A stretch of 64,000 nt of DNA from Neorickettsia findlayensis (GTDB lineage: Bacteria > Pseudomonadota > Alphaproteobacteria > Rickettsiales > Anaplasmataceae). Positions within the stretch are counted from its first letter, which is position 1. The number at the start of each line of letters is the position of its first letter. The position numbers were made by a program, and so were the translations under genes. The notes beneath the pieces were generated by a model, which saw nothing but the letters and a program-made list of their open reading frames with translations, was not told the DNA's origin and ran no database searches. Below, piece after piece: positions 9,076-17,338 of the stretch. The stretch lies in the NCBI RefSeq assembly GCF_009856525.1, contig NZ_CP047224.1, positions 558,001 through 622,000 of the forward strand, written 5' to 3'.

Positions 9076-10254
9076 ATGAAGGTCGAAACAAGCTGGACTG
9101 AGGACCCAAAGACCCTCGTCCAAATAATACGTAATAATGGCGGAGAAGCAAGATTTGTTGGTGGATGCGTAAGAGACCAGCTCTTAGGAAGAAAAATTAG
9201 CGATATTGATCTAGCTACAACTCTCAAACCAGAAGAGACAATTAGGGCACTCAAAACAAACGGATTAGTAACAATTCCCACTGGGCTTAAGCACGGGACC
9301 CTCACCGTTCTGATCAATTCGAGACCGATTGAGATAACAACGCTAAGACAGGATCTACACTGCGATGGACGTCACGCGACAGTTTCATTCACAGATAACT
9401 GGAAAAATGATGCTCAAAGACGTGATTTCACGTTCAACGCAATGTACATGGACATTGAAGGTAATATCCATGATTATTTTTCCGGGTTAGAAGATTTACG
9501 GAACAGACGATTAAAATTCGTTGGAGAACCTCATCAACGCATCAAAGAAGATTATCTACGCATACTGAGGGCATTTCGTTTCCAAGCATCCATTTGTGAG
9601 ACACCGCTATCAGAGGAAATTCTTCATGCTTGTACAAAGCATAGAAAAAATATTTCTTCACTTTCGGGTGAGAGAATCCAAGGAGAAATGTTTAAGCTAC
9701 TTTCCTATACGGACTTTCTTAGCACAGTTTTCACAATGCAGGAAGCAAAAATAATAGACGAAGTTCTCAGTGCAAAAGTGTCCTTCTCAAGATTAGATTG
9801 TGAAAAAAGTCGGCTTATACAGGATCATATCGCGGCTTTGGCGCTACTAATAAGGAATACAGAGAGTCGCTACAATCTAGAATGGCTGTACTCTCGATGG
9901 AAGATCTCAAAAAAGGTATATCAAGCTATTTCAATTCTTTTAGAAGAAAAAGAAATGCACTGCCCAAAAAAGACCCTGGCAAAACTTGGTAATGAACTCA
10001 CAAGAAAATTAATCAAAATTCTGCACACAGAAAATAAACTGACCAGCATGCAACATAATGATTTTATGTCGGTCATAAATAATTCTGAAACTCCAATTTT
10101 CCCGATAATGGGCAGGGATCTTATACCACTGGGTTATACCGGACCCGAGATAGGAAAAAAATTGAAGCAATTAGAATACCTATGGAGAGAGAGTAGTTGC
10201 ACTCTTTCTAAAGACGCGCTCCTTTTGATGGCAATCAAGAAACAAGCAAACTAA
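9076..10254 (+). CDS. cca: CCA tRNA nucleotidyltransferase / poly(A) polymerase family
   Basis: A 392-residue class II nucleotidyltransferase that adds or repairs the 3' CCA of tRNAs. Visible are the head-domain GGCVRD at 29-34, the metal-binding DID at 43-45, the RRDFTFNAMY motif near residue 112-121 that contacts the nucleotide, and DYLRILRAFRFQA, the start of the RNA-binding neck and body. The gene should be essential here: both tRNA genes in this window lack an encoded CCA. The ATG at 9076 has no clear ribosome-binding site and lies five bases from the divergent ppiD start, so its promoter must lie inside ppiD coding sequence or the transcript is leaderless. Confidence 0.95.
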   Translation: MKVETSWTEDPKTLVQIIRNNGGEARFVGGCVRDQLLGRKISDIDLATTLKPEETIRALKTNGLVTIPTGLKHGTLTVLINSRPIEITTLRQDLHCDGRHATVSFTDNWKNDAQRRDFTFNAMYMDIEGNIHDYFSGLEDLRNRRLKFVGEPHQRIKEDYLRILRAFRFQASICETPLSEEILHACTKHRKNISSLSGERIQGEMFKLLSYTDFLSTVFTMQEAKIIDEVLSAKVSFSRLDCEKSRLIQDHIAALALLIRNTESRYNLEWLYSRWKISKKVYQAISILLEEKEMHCPKKTLAKLGNELTRKLIKILHTENKLTSMQHNDFMSVINNSETPIFPIMGRDLIPLGYTGPEIGKKLKQLEYLWRESSCTLSKDALLLMAIKKQAN

Positions 10255-10261
10255 TCCCGTC

Positions 10262-10283
10262 TTTTCAGATAACAAACTGAAAA
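10262..10283. terminator. Possible bidirectional A/T-flanked hairpin after cca
   Basis: TTTTCAG at 10262-10268 pairs with CTGAAAA at 10277-10283 (seven base pairs, eight-base loop), between the cca stop and the end of the convergent small gene. The stem is AT-rich and the flanking U-run is only the stem itself, so this is a weak candidate. Confidence 0.35.
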
Positions 10284-10286
10284 ATC

Positions 10287-10490
10287 TTACCTACCCTTGA
10301 GATTAAAAAGAGCGAAATCCAGCGAGTCTACCACACTAAAGCGCCAATTACAGTAGAATGCACTAGCATTCCCCACTCGACTAGAGATACGTTTACTCGA
10401 CACAGGGTGAAAGGCCCAAGAACACTTTCCTACGTGTTTATAAACAACAAACGAGATATAACCTCCGATAGAACCGATATCTGCAATCAT
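10287..10490 (-). CDS. Small unrecognised protein, 67 aa
   Basis: A 67-codon frame beginning MIADIGSIGGYISFVVYKH and ending in NLKGR. I recognise no family. Support for it being real is positional: its ATG at 10490 lies four bases after the stop of the upstream coiled-coil gene, and AGGTGAG, a good ribosome-binding site, overlaps that stop codon with normal spacing. The same frame continues upstream inside the neighbouring gene, but that part has no ribosome-binding site and would overlap coding sequence. The protein is aromatic-rich and mildly basic, without a clear membrane helix. It could be a partner of the upstream gene, or chance. Confidence 0.4.
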   Translation of the reverse strand: MIADIGSIGGYISFVVYKHVGKCSWAFHPVSSKRISSRVGNASAFYCNWRFSVVDSLDFALFNLKGR

Positions 10491-10494
10491 GCAC

Positions 10495-11388
10495 TCACCT
10501 ACCCCGCTCACTTTCCTTAGATTTCCTATCAACAAAAGGTGTGAATCCAGCACTGACGTTATTCCCAACACTGAGATTTGAGGCTTTCTCAGTAAAAATA
10601 CCAAGACTATTATTAACGTTGGCTAAGGTAAGCAATCCCTGAGACTTATTTGGCACTCTTGTTGCAAGTCGTCCGAAATTTTCCCCCCTAACCAGATTAA
10701 TAATGGATTCAAATTGAGTAGCAATAAATGATCGAATTTTACCGACAGAAAGACTTGCATCACCGGAGATTCCTTGAGCATTCAATCTCAATAAAACGGC
10801 TGAACTAACAACACCAGCCCTAACAAGATCTTTAAGTGAAACTTGCCCCTCCCTCCCGTATATCTTCGCGCTTCGGGCATTTGATTCTATACTTTCACCA
10901 GCCCTACGTCTTGGATCCATCCTCGCTGCAATCATGCAAATGAGCAATTTCTTTAAAATTTCCTTTGCATCTTGCTTCTGCTTTCTTTCAGATAGCTTTG
11001 CAAACAAATCGGTTCCAAGTTCTTCTTCAAGTTTCTCTTCTACTTCCTGTTCTTCTTTCTTTTCCTCTTCTTGTTCTTTTTCTCTAATTTTAAGCTTGTC
11101 CCTCTCTCTTGTATCTGAAGAATTGAGATTCTCGACAATATACTGGACATCTTCTTCAAATAATTCCTTTCCAATTGGCAGAATCCTTTCCTTACCAACA
11201 AGCATAACTATCTCCTCGATAGTACATAGGGGAAGACCAGCTATTTTGGCAATCTTCTTTTGTTGTTTGTAAAAGTACTTGTAGAGTTCTTGATAGTATC
11301 TAGAATCGGCACCATCGAAACTTGCTAGCGCTTCTCTGATGGCACGCTTTATCTCCTCAACAATTTCTTCAGCTACTTTCTTTTCCAC
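10495..11388 (-). CDS. Unrecognised coiled-coil protein, 297 aa
   Basis: No family recognised. The N-terminal third is helical and charged (VAEEIVEEIKRAIREAL), the middle from about 100 to 150 is a Glu/Lys-rich segment (EKEQEEEKKEEQEVEEKLEEE) that should form a single helix or coiled coil, followed by a basic patch (DPRRRAGE) and a C-terminal part with low complexity in Asn/Ser ending in SERGR. There is no signal peptide or membrane helix, so it is probably cytoplasmic or secreted by a non-Sec route. The start is uncertain: no ATG fits; GTG at 11388 gives a natural N-terminus, while GTG at 11460 would add a hydrophobic stretch over a TATATAT sequence that looks more like a promoter element. 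It probably shares a transcript with the 67-residue gene after it. Confidence 0.65.
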   Translation of the reverse strand: MEKKVAEEIVEEIKRAIREALASFDGADSRYYQELYKYFYKQQKKIAKIAGLPLCTIEEIVMLVGKERILPIGKELFEEDVQYIVENLNSSDTRERDKLKIREKEQEEEKKEEQEVEEKLEEELGTDLFAKLSERKQKQDAKEILKKLLICMIAARMDPRRRAGESIESNARSAKIYGREGQVSLKDLVRAGVVSSAVLLRLNAQGISGDASLSVGKIRSFIATQFESIINLVRGENFGRLATRVPNKSQGLLTLANVNNSLGIFTEKASNLSVGNNVSAGFTPFVDRKSKESERGR

Positions 11389-11416
11389 AAAAACGAGAAA
11401 CCGATCTACAATATAT

Positions 11417-11593
11417 ATGGTAAAAGAAGTAAAAAAATTGCAATACCCACGCGATAGCACTAAACCTGCTACGCAGAAGGAACCTAAAGTAGAGCACTAC
11501 AACAGTGCTTCACAAACCGCCCTAGAAAGAACACACAGACCCACGAAGCTGGAGGCAGACTTACTGGAAAGGCTGCATTACAAGAGTAAATAA
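11417..11593 (+). CDS. Doubtful small basic protein, 58 aa
   Basis: An ATG at 11417 opens a 58-codon frame (MVKEVKKLQYPRD..., ending LLERLHYKSK), rich in Lys, Glu and Arg and divergent from the coiled-coil gene. The amino acid composition looks protein-like, and the frame covers an otherwise empty gap before ribB. Against it: no ribosome-binding site, no known relative, and a start embedded in an ATATAT sequence. It is listed only as a possibility. Confidence 0.25.
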   Translation: MVKEVKKLQYPRDSTKPATQKEPKVEHYNSASQTALERTHRPTKLEADLLERLHYKSK

Positions 11594-11679
11594 GTGATCA
11601 CAGACAAACGAAGGAACTCAATAAGACAACAAAAACACCACCCACAAAGCAGAGGTAAACCGAGCTATCGTCTGACTAA

Positions 11680-12312
11680 TCAAAAGAGAATGCTAGTGCC
11701 TTTCTCTTTCAGATAAGAAATTAAAAGATCTATGCTAGTAAGACAAAGATCATGCTTCTTTGCAAACTCGCTTAAATAGGGCAATCTAGCTGCATCACCG
11801 GTTTCATCAAGTATTTCGCATATCATAGATTCTGGCTTAAAACCAGCTAAACAAGAAAAAGTCGCAGCACCTTCAGTGTGCCCGGAGCGAATCGCCAACC
11901 CCCTTTCTTCTATCATCAATGGAAAAACATGCCCAGGTGAAACAAAATGATCCTTTCTAACATCATCATCTACCAATAGACGCATGGTATGCACACGATC
12001 ACGAACAGATATTCCCGTGCTCACACCTTCTTTTGCTTCGATGGTAGTGACAAATCTAGCAACATTGGATGAGTCACACGAACCAGACCGCTTAATGAGC
12101 TCCAACTCGAGTTTTTCGCATAAACTTTTGGTTACACAGACACATGGAAGACCACGACAGTGGGTAACTACAAAATTCATGATCTCGCTTGTGAGTATTT
12201 GAACCGGTACTACTATATCACCCTCATTCTCCCTATCGCCGGAGTCAACAAGAATAAAGGGCCTATTTCTTTCTCTAAGTTGGCGTATTACCTCTTCTAT
12301 TGTGGAAAACAT
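11680..12312 (-). CDS. ribB: 3,4-dihydroxy-2-butanone-4-phosphate synthase
   Basis: A 210-residue RibB, which converts ribulose 5-phosphate to 3,4-dihydroxy-2-butanone 4-phosphate and formate in riboflavin synthesis. The acidic active-site loop DRENEGD is at 26-32, the THCRGLPCVC-type segment follows at about 50-59, and the substrate-binding RSGHTEGAATFSCLAG lies near 142-157. It is a stand-alone RibB: there is no fused GTP cyclohydrolase II (RibA) domain. The gene is divergent from ftsK and has no riboswitch-like structure that I can recognise in the 260-bp gap upstream. Confidence 0.96.
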   Translation of the reverse strand: MFSTIEEVIRQLRERNRPFILVDSGDRENEGDIVVPVQILTSEIMNFVVTHCRGLPCVCVTKSLCEKLELELIKRSGSCDSSNVARFVTTIEAKEGVSTGISVRDRVHTMRLLVDDDVRKDHFVSPGHVFPLMIEERGLAIRSGHTEGAATFSCLAGFKPESMICEILDETGDAARLPYLSEFAKKHDLCLTSIDLLISYLKEKGTSILF

Positions 12313-12572
12313 TTATATAGCAAGTTAGGCAATGTATAGAGTAAAGCATGTTCCTATAAAAATCCAATGTCTAGGCCCACTGCAATACAAAAATAGTATA
12401 CCTCTATACAAGTACAGCATTTACCATAGCATTCTCACAATTCACACGATAACCTCCTCCATGGTTGTTCTAAGGCCGTTTTATCGGTGCATTTTCGGTA
12501 TTTCGCTCTCTTAAAGTGGCCTTCAATCGATGCTACACTGCTAGCCCATATCAAAGAAAGGTCTTAGTGAGG

Positions 12573-14999
12573 ATGGCAAAAAAAATCAAACACTTTCTTT
12601 ATGTACTTTTATCAATAATGTGCAGACTTGGATTGGTTTTCCTAATGGTTTGCAGCTTAAAAAGTGGTCAGGACATACCTTCTTTTACCACTGCAGCAGA
12701 GTTAGAGAGCAGCAAATTCGTATTTTTTGGTCGGTCAGCAGCAACCTATCTGATGACTCTAATTGGAGTTGGATTCTACCCACTCTGTACACTATTTGTA
12801 TGCAGTTTCATTCTTTCCAGAGAAAAAGTCATTCTTTTAGGGATGTTAATTCTTATATTGATCACATTATTATCAAAGGTCCCACCTTCGGATGAATGGC
12901 TATTTGGATCATATGGGGGAATCGTAGGTTCGTTACTCGCGGGTTATTTCGACCACCCACACGTATCATACTTCTTGATAGCATTGATAATCATCCTGAA
13001 CCTATGTATCTTCAATCTTCTCACGATAAGGAAAGTAAAAAAAGTTGCAAGAAAAGCATTTAGCATTGTGAAATTACTTGCCTCTTTACCGCTGTTGCTG
13101 CTTAAGAAGAAATTAAAACTCAAGTCACACAACAATAAGAAAAACACTGTCGTACGAGAGGTCCATATATACAACGAGACGCGGGAAGAAGATTTTCCGG
13201 TCAAATACACATACAACCTCATCAAAGAGAAAGAACCACACGAAAATGAAGAAGATAAAACTCGAACCTCTTCTGAAATTCAGGAGAAAGCTTCTCATAA
13301 AGTCTTAGCCCCTATAATTGAACCCGAGAAAAAATCACTCAACGATAAAATAGAGCCATCGGGCACAAAATCATTTTCACAGAAGAAGTCTATTCCGGCC
13401 GCTGAAGAACATGTCAAAACCGGGAAAACAAACAAATTTTCCTCTTTCAAAGAAAGCTCACTTGTGGAAAAGTTTGCCTCTCACAAAATCAGAAAGAAAT
13501 CCAAACCCCGGACTTTTCCTATCAAGACAAACACAATACCCCCGCTAGATCTACTTAAGGAACATAACTCTGAGCCTAAACAACCGGAAGACACGCAAAA
13601 AGAAGGTGAGAATCTGAGAAAAGTATTAGAGGACTTCAAAATAGAGTGCAAAGTCGTCGAGATCACAGTTGGACCTGTAGTAACACTATACGAACTACAG
13701 CCAGCAGCTGGAATAAAATCGTCCTCAATCATTGCTCTTTCAGCGGATGTTGCAAGAACAATGAGCGCTATCTCAGCAAGAATCTCCATCATACCAGGAC
13801 GGAACGTAATTGGAATAGAACTTCCAAATAAGCACAGAGAGGTTGTACTCTTGCGAGAAATCTTAGAATCACATGAGTATCAAGCACATAACAAAGTCCT
13901 CCCCATAGCACTTGGTAAAAGTATCAATGGTGAACCAGTAGTTGTGGACCTTGCAAGAATGCCACATCTTTTGGTTGCTGGCACAACGGGATCCGGGAAA
14001 TCCGTGGCAATAAACGCAATGATCCTCTCATTGATATACAAGCTTGAGCCTGACAAATGTAAACTCATAATGATAGACCCTAAAATGCTCGAGCTGTCTA
14101 TCTATAACGATATTCCCCATTTACTTTCGCCTGTCGTAATAAATCCCAAAAAGGCTGTAGTCGCACTAAAGTGGGTAGTCAAAGAAATGGAAGAACGCTA
14201 CCGACTCATGACAAAACTCTCTGTGAGGAATATTGAGGGCTACAACAAAAAAGCCGAGGAATTTATAAAGGAAGGAAAGCTTTTTGAGTATGAAGAAACA
14301 ATTGGGATAGATCCTACAACAAAAGAAAAACTCACTCGCACACGAAGTATAGAACTCGAGAAGTTACCCTTCATCGTAGTGATAGTTGATGAGATGGCAG
14401 ATTTGATGCTTGTTGCAGGAAAGGAAATTGAAACATCTATACAAAGACTAGCACAAATGGCTAGAGCTTCGGGAATTCACATAATAATGGCAACACAGCG
14501 CCCGTCGGTGGACATCATTACTGGTGTGATTAAGGCAAACTTTCCAACTAGAATCAGTTTCGCAGTTACGTCAAAAATTGACAGTAGGACTATCCTTGGT
14601 GAACAGGGTGCAGAACAACTTCTTGGGCGCGGTGATATGCTGTATATGGCCTCTGGTCAAGTACCTGTGAGAATACACGGACCCTATGTAAGCGATGCCG
14701 AGGTAGAAAAAATTGCAGAATATCTGAAAAAATCCGGCAGTCCGCAGTATAACGAAAATATCATGCTTGAAGAAGAATCAGACGAAGATACGGCGATCAG
14801 TGTTGCTGGTGGCGATGATTTCAACTCTCTCTACACACAAGCAATAGAAATAGTAAGGAAAGATAATAAGGTCTCAATTAGTTATATCCAAAGACGACTC
14901 TCGATTGGATATAACAAGGCTGCAAAACTTGTTGAAAAGATGGAAGAGGAAGGCATTGTTAGCCCGCCAAATAATGCGGGCAAGAGAACCCTCCTTTAG
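12573..14999 (+). CDS. ftsK: DNA translocase FtsK
   Basis: An 808-residue FtsK/SpoIIIE translocase that couples septation with chromosome dimer resolution. In order: about four membrane helices in the first 150 residues, a Lys/Glu-rich linker (about 150-340), the alpha/beta motor with Walker A GTTGSGKS at 470-477 and Walker B IVVIVDEM near 601-608, [12 protein letters not shown] after it, and a C-terminal winged-helix gamma domain ([31 protein letters not shown]) that reads KOPS sites. The start is not settled: ATG at 12573 is used, but GTG at 12567 has a better spaced GAAAGG, and GTG at 12516 would add 19 residues. The linker is much shorter than in E. coli. Confidence 0.97.
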   Translation: MAKKIKHFLYVLLSIMCRLGLVFLMVCSLKSGQDIPSFTTAAELESSKFVFFGRSAATYLMTLIGVGFYPLCTLFVCSFILSREKVILLGMLILILITLLSKVPPSDEWLFGSYGGIVGSLLAGYFDHPHVSYFLIALIIILNLCIFNLLTIRKVKKVARKAFSIVKLLASLPLLLLKKKLKLKSHNNKKNTVVREVHIYNETREEDFPVKYTYNLIKEKEPHENEEDKTRTSSEIQEKASHKVLAPIIEPEKKSLNDKIEPSGTKSFSQKKSIPAAEEHVKTGKTNKFSSFKESSLVEKFASHKIRKKSKPRTFPIKTNTIPPLDLLKEHNSEPKQPEDTQKEGENLRKVLEDFKIECKVVEITVGPVVTLYELQPAAGIKSSSIIALSADVARTMSAISARISIIPGRNVIGIELPNKHREVVLLREILESHEYQAHNKVLPIALGKSINGEPVVVDLARMPHLLVAGTTGSGKSVAINAMILSLIYKLEPDKCKLIMIDPKMLELSIYNDIPHLLSPVVINPKKAVVALKWVVKEMEERYRLMTKLSVRNIEGYNKKAEEFIKEGKLFEYEETIGIDPTTKEKLTRTRSIELEKLPFIVVIVDEMADLMLVAGKEIETSIQRLAQMARASGIHIIMATQRPSVDIITGVIKANFPTRISFAVTSKIDSRTILGEQGAEQLLGRGDMLYMASGQVPVRIHGPYVSDAEVEKIAEYLKKSGSPQYNENIMLEEESDEDTAISVAGGDDFNSLYTQAIEIVRKDNKVSISYIQRRLSIGYNKAAKLVEKMEEEGIVSPPNNAGKRTLL

Positions 15000-15104
15000 C
15001 AAATTTAGGACCGCCCACAAGAACAAACTTCACAGGATCAATAACTAATCCTCTATTTAGAGACAATTACGGCAGTCATAACAGTCCGTTTGTTCTGTTA
15101 GAAA

Positions 15105-15140
15105 TTGATATTGCTTTCAATTCTAATAAATTAATAATAT
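15105..15140 (+). promoter_or_regulatory. Putative promoter of the repeat-protein array
   Basis: TTGCTT at 15111-15116 and TAATAT at 15135-15140 are separated by 18 bases, about 40 bases before the first array gene; a TTGATA at 15105 is an alternative -35. The stretch from 15117 to 15178 is almost pure A/T. No ribosome-binding site follows. Confidence 0.4.
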
Positions 15141-15178
15141 AATCCTTTATTTACTTTTTTATAAAATATTTAATATTA

Positions 15179-15850
15179 ATGCATAATCCATTTGAACAGG
15201 GCAGTCCGCAGCCAAGTGATGAAGAGCCAGGTGCTGTAGGAGGTCAACAACAAGACGATCCGCAGCCAAGTGATGAAGAGCCAGGTGCTGTAGGAGGTCA
15301 ACAGCAAGACGATCCGCAGCCAAGTGATGAAGAGCCAGGTGCTGTAGGAGGTCAACAGCAAGACGATCCGCAGTCAAGTGATGAAGAGCAAGGTGCCGCA
15401 GGACCTCCTGATGATCCCATTCGCGCCGCTAGGAGATTTTTACTCAGCGGTCTCACTATCACAACAGAGGTGGCCAATATTCTCGCCTTTGGAGGTGGAC
15501 CATGGTTCGCATTCTTAGTTGCTGCATGGGCCTATCTCAGACACCCTCTTTCACGACGTGCTGTTTGCCATCTTCTACAGGAGACAGGATATGTTACCCA
15601 ACACCAGATTGCTATGGTGGAAAGCACACGACAACACTCTAGCAGGAGGGAATCACTGCTTATGGATCTCGTACGAATTGTGATGTGCACCACTTTAGTA
15701 GTCCATTTAGTACTCGGACTATGGACTGAGACTGGTATGGGAAGCCCTTTTGCAAATCCAAGAAGAGATAACAGCGGCGATGGGCCTCCTCAAGGACCAC
15801 TTCAAGACCCTGACGTAAGCGGAGACGAAAGAGATAGGGAATTTGATTAA
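15179..15850 (+). CDS. Array protein 1: repeat-bearing two-segment membrane protein
   Basis: A 223-residue protein of an unrecognised family. Residues 11-64 or so are three 18-residue repeats (QPSDEEPGAVGGQQQDDP) plus a degenerate fourth ending in AAGPPDDP. Two hydrophobic segments follow, about 88-118 (ending FAFLVAAWAYLRHPLSRR) and about 162-186 (VRIVMCTTLVVHLVLGLW). The tail DNSGDGPPQGPLQDP and then an acidic end (ERDREFD) is nearly identical in the next gene. There is no signal peptide, so membrane insertion would depend on the internal segments, leaving both acidic ends on one side. It could be a surface antigen or a secreted host-membrane protein; strain-variable repeat antigens are known in Neorickettsia, but I cannot confirm identity. 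No Shine-Dalgarno site precedes the ATG. Confidence 0.8.
   Translation: MHNPFEQGSPQPSDEEPGAVGGQQQDDPQPSDEEPGAVGGQQQDDPQPSDEEPGAVGGQQQDDPQSSDEEQGAAGPPDDPIRAARRFLLSGLTITTEVANILAFGGGPWFAFLVAAWAYLRHPLSRRAVCHLLQETGYVTQHQIAMVESTRQHSSRRESLLMDLVRIVMCTTLVVHLVLGLWTETGMGSPFANPRRDNSGDGPPQGPLQDPDVSGDERDREFD
15209..15402 (+). repeat. 54-bp in-frame tandem repeats in array gene 1
   Basis: Units start at 15209, 15263 and 15317 and are almost identical (single-base differences such as CAACAACAA versus CAACAGCAA); a diverged partial unit starts at 15371. Each unit is 18 codons, so gain or loss of whole units keeps the frame. Confidence 0.95.
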
Positions 15851-15893
15851 GTTTTAAGTGATGTATATAGTGACAAGGTAAAAAATATTAAAT

Positions 15894-16610
15894 ATGTTAG
15901 GTTCAGGTGAGAATGGGTCTAATCAAGACAATGGTGACTTAGGCAATAATCAACACACACAAGATTCGGGGAGAGGAACACAGCAAGATGATCCGCAGCC
16001 AACCGGTGAAGAGCAAGGTGCTGTAGGAGGTCAACAGCAAGATAATCCGCAGTCAAGTGATGAAGAGCAAGGTGCTGTAGGAGGTCAACAGCAAGATAAT
16101 CCGCAGCCAAGTGATGAAGAGCCAGGTGCTGTAGGAGGTCAACAGCAACAAGGTGCCGCAGGACCTCCTGATGATCCCATTGACAGGGCTGCCTTGTTTG
16201 TATTCAACACTGCCGCCTTAACAGTAGAGGCATGCGATCTTGCGGCCCTTGGATGTGAGTTAAGATTCGTATTCTTAGTTGCTGCATGGGCTCATCTCAG
16301 ACACCCTCTTTCACGAAGGATTGTTCGCAGCCTTATGGAGAGGGGAGGATATATGACGTCAGGGCAGCTTGCCCAGGCGGAAAGCAGACGATCGCCTGCT
16401 TCCGGGAATGAATCACTGCTTGCAGATCTCTTGCAACTTATTCTGAGCGTCTTTTTCGTGTTGTATTTACTACTTGGACTATATCTTGCAGCTGGTACGA
16501 TAACTCCTATTGCAGATCAAGAAAGAGATAACAGCGGCGATGGGCCTCCTCAAGGACCACTTCAAGACCCTGAGGTAAGTGAAGAAGAAAGAGGGATAGA
16601 GTTTGATTGA
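15894..16610 (+). CDS. Array protein 2: close paralog of array protein 1
   Basis: A 238-residue paralog of the preceding protein. It begins with an Asn/Gly/Gln-rich leader (MLGSGENGSNQDNGDLGNNQ) shared with array protein 3, then carries the same 18-residue repeats (about three units, residues 35-84), then the shared AAGPPDDP, the hydrophobic segment FVFLVAAWAHLRHPLSRR, a second hydrophobic segment (about 183-207, LLQLILSVFFVLYLLLGLYL) and the tail DNSGDGPPQGPLQDPEVSEEE, ending EFD. The two membrane regions and the tail are conserved but intervening residues have diverged strongly, suggesting duplication followed by selection or recombination. The start lacks a ribosome-binding site and sits in an AATATTAAATATG context identical to the next gene. 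Unrecognised function. Confidence 0.8.
   Translation: MLGSGENGSNQDNGDLGNNQHTQDSGRGTQQDDPQPTGEEQGAVGGQQQDNPQSSDEEQGAVGGQQQDNPQPSDEEPGAVGGQQQQGAAGPPDDPIDRAALFVFNTAALTVEACDLAALGCELRFVFLVAAWAHLRHPLSRRIVRSLMERGGYMTSGQLAQAESRRSPASGNESLLADLLQLILSVFFVLYLLLGLYLAAGTITPIADQERDNSGDGPPQGPLQDPEVSEEERGIEFD
15996..16145 (+). repeat. 54-bp in-frame tandem repeats in array gene 2
   Basis: Units start at 15996, 16050 and 16104 and belong to the same repeat family as in array gene 1; the third is cut short and runs into CAACAAGGTGCCGCAGG, the junction also seen in gene 1 near 15388. Units differ from each other more than those in gene 1. Confidence 0.93.
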
Positions 16611-16652
16611 GTTTTTAAGTAATATATATCGGCAATATAAAAAATATTAAAT

Positions 16653-17240
16653 ATGTTAAATTCAGGTGAGAATGGGTCTGATCAAGACAATGGTGACTTA
16701 GGCAATAATCAAGGCGCGCAGGATCCTGGGAGAGGTCAACAGGAGCAGAATTCCGATGGTGGAGTTCGGAGGAGAGGCGGACGTTCTAACTCTAATCAAG
16801 ACGGTGGTGGCTCCGGCAATAATCAAGGCGCGCAGGATCCTGGGAGAGGTCAACAGGAGCAGGATTCCGATGGTGGAGGTCATAGGGAAGACGCGGGTAA
16901 TGGGGAAGCTGGTCGATGGAACCCACGGAATTTCATTGTGGTTACGTGCACATTACTAGGTAATTTTTGCTTTCGCGAAGCAGATACAAGAATTCGGCAA
17001 CAAAATCAGCGTGGTCGTGGGAGTGGGACAGACAAAGACGGTGGAACGCCTACTCCTGAACTGATAGCTCCTGAAGTATTCGTGCTACTGGCCGGATTCC
17101 TATGGTTTTTTGCGATATTCGTAGCGATAAGTGGTGGTCTGGGAAATGGAAGAGATGGAAACGAAAATCTGGGAAATATAGGAGAGCTTGAGGAGGCGAG
17201 TGTAACTGGAATGGAGGAAAGACAACAGAACCGTGGCTAA
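16653..17240 (+). CDS. Array protein 3: repeat-bearing two-segment membrane protein
   Basis: A 195-residue protein sharing its first 20 or so residues with array protein 2 (MLNSGENGSDQDNGDLGNN). Instead of the Asp/Glu-rich 18-mers it has a 38-residue unit present twice (containing GNNQGAQDPGRGQQEQ at about 17-32 and 55-70), with an Arg-rich junction. Two hydrophobic segments follow: a short one (about 93-104, NFIVVTCTLLGNF) and a long one (about 139-158, VFVLLAGFLWFFAIFVAISGG), then a Gly/Asn/Glu-rich tail. No signal peptide, no ribosome-binding site, and the same AATATTAAATATG start context. It appears to be a mosaic: array-2-like leader joined to a different body. Function not recognised. 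Confidence 0.75.
   Translation: MLNSGENGSDQDNGDLGNNQGAQDPGRGQQEQNSDGGVRRRGGRSNSNQDGGGSGNNQGAQDPGRGQQEQDSDGGGHREDAGNGEAGRWNPRNFIVVTCTLLGNFCFREADTRIRQQNQRGRGSGTDKDGGTPTPELIAPEVFVLLAGFLWFFAIFVAISGGLGNGRDGNENLGNIGELEEASVTGMEERQQNRG
16701..16878 (+). repeat. 114-bp duplicated unit in array gene 3
   Basis: The 48 bases from 16701 are repeated exactly from 16815, and after one mismatch the match continues for about 15 more. The period is 114 bp, which is 38 codons, so the frame is kept. Confidence 0.93.
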
Positions 17241-17338
17241 GTTTTTAATCAGGATCTGCCAATATAATCTGGTCATACGAAATAGTACATGTACTGAATT
17301 CAGGTGATGGAGATCCTCATGACGATGAAAGTGTGGAT

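Noticed and set aside
9071-9151. N-terminal extension of ppiD to 9151
   Set aside because: It would overlap cca and place 27 residues before the usual basic start and membrane helix.
10491-10604. Upstream extension of the 67-residue frame
   Set aside because: It overlaps the coiled-coil gene by 110 bases, has no ribosome-binding site and its residues look out of frame.
12332-12514. 60-codon frame upstream of ftsK
   Set aside because: No ribosome-binding site, odd composition (Ile/Tyr/His rich) and it lies in the ribB-ftsK promoter gap.
15159-15377. Long open frames on the minus strand across the 54-bp repeats (also at 15919-16110)
   Set aside because: They are by-products of the repeats, which are open in several frames; the plus-strand frames have the conserved segments, tails and spacing.
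15209-16145. Possible CRISPR array from regularly repeated sequence
   Set aside because: Units are contiguous and in frame, with no unique spacers and no cas genes; they are protein repeats.
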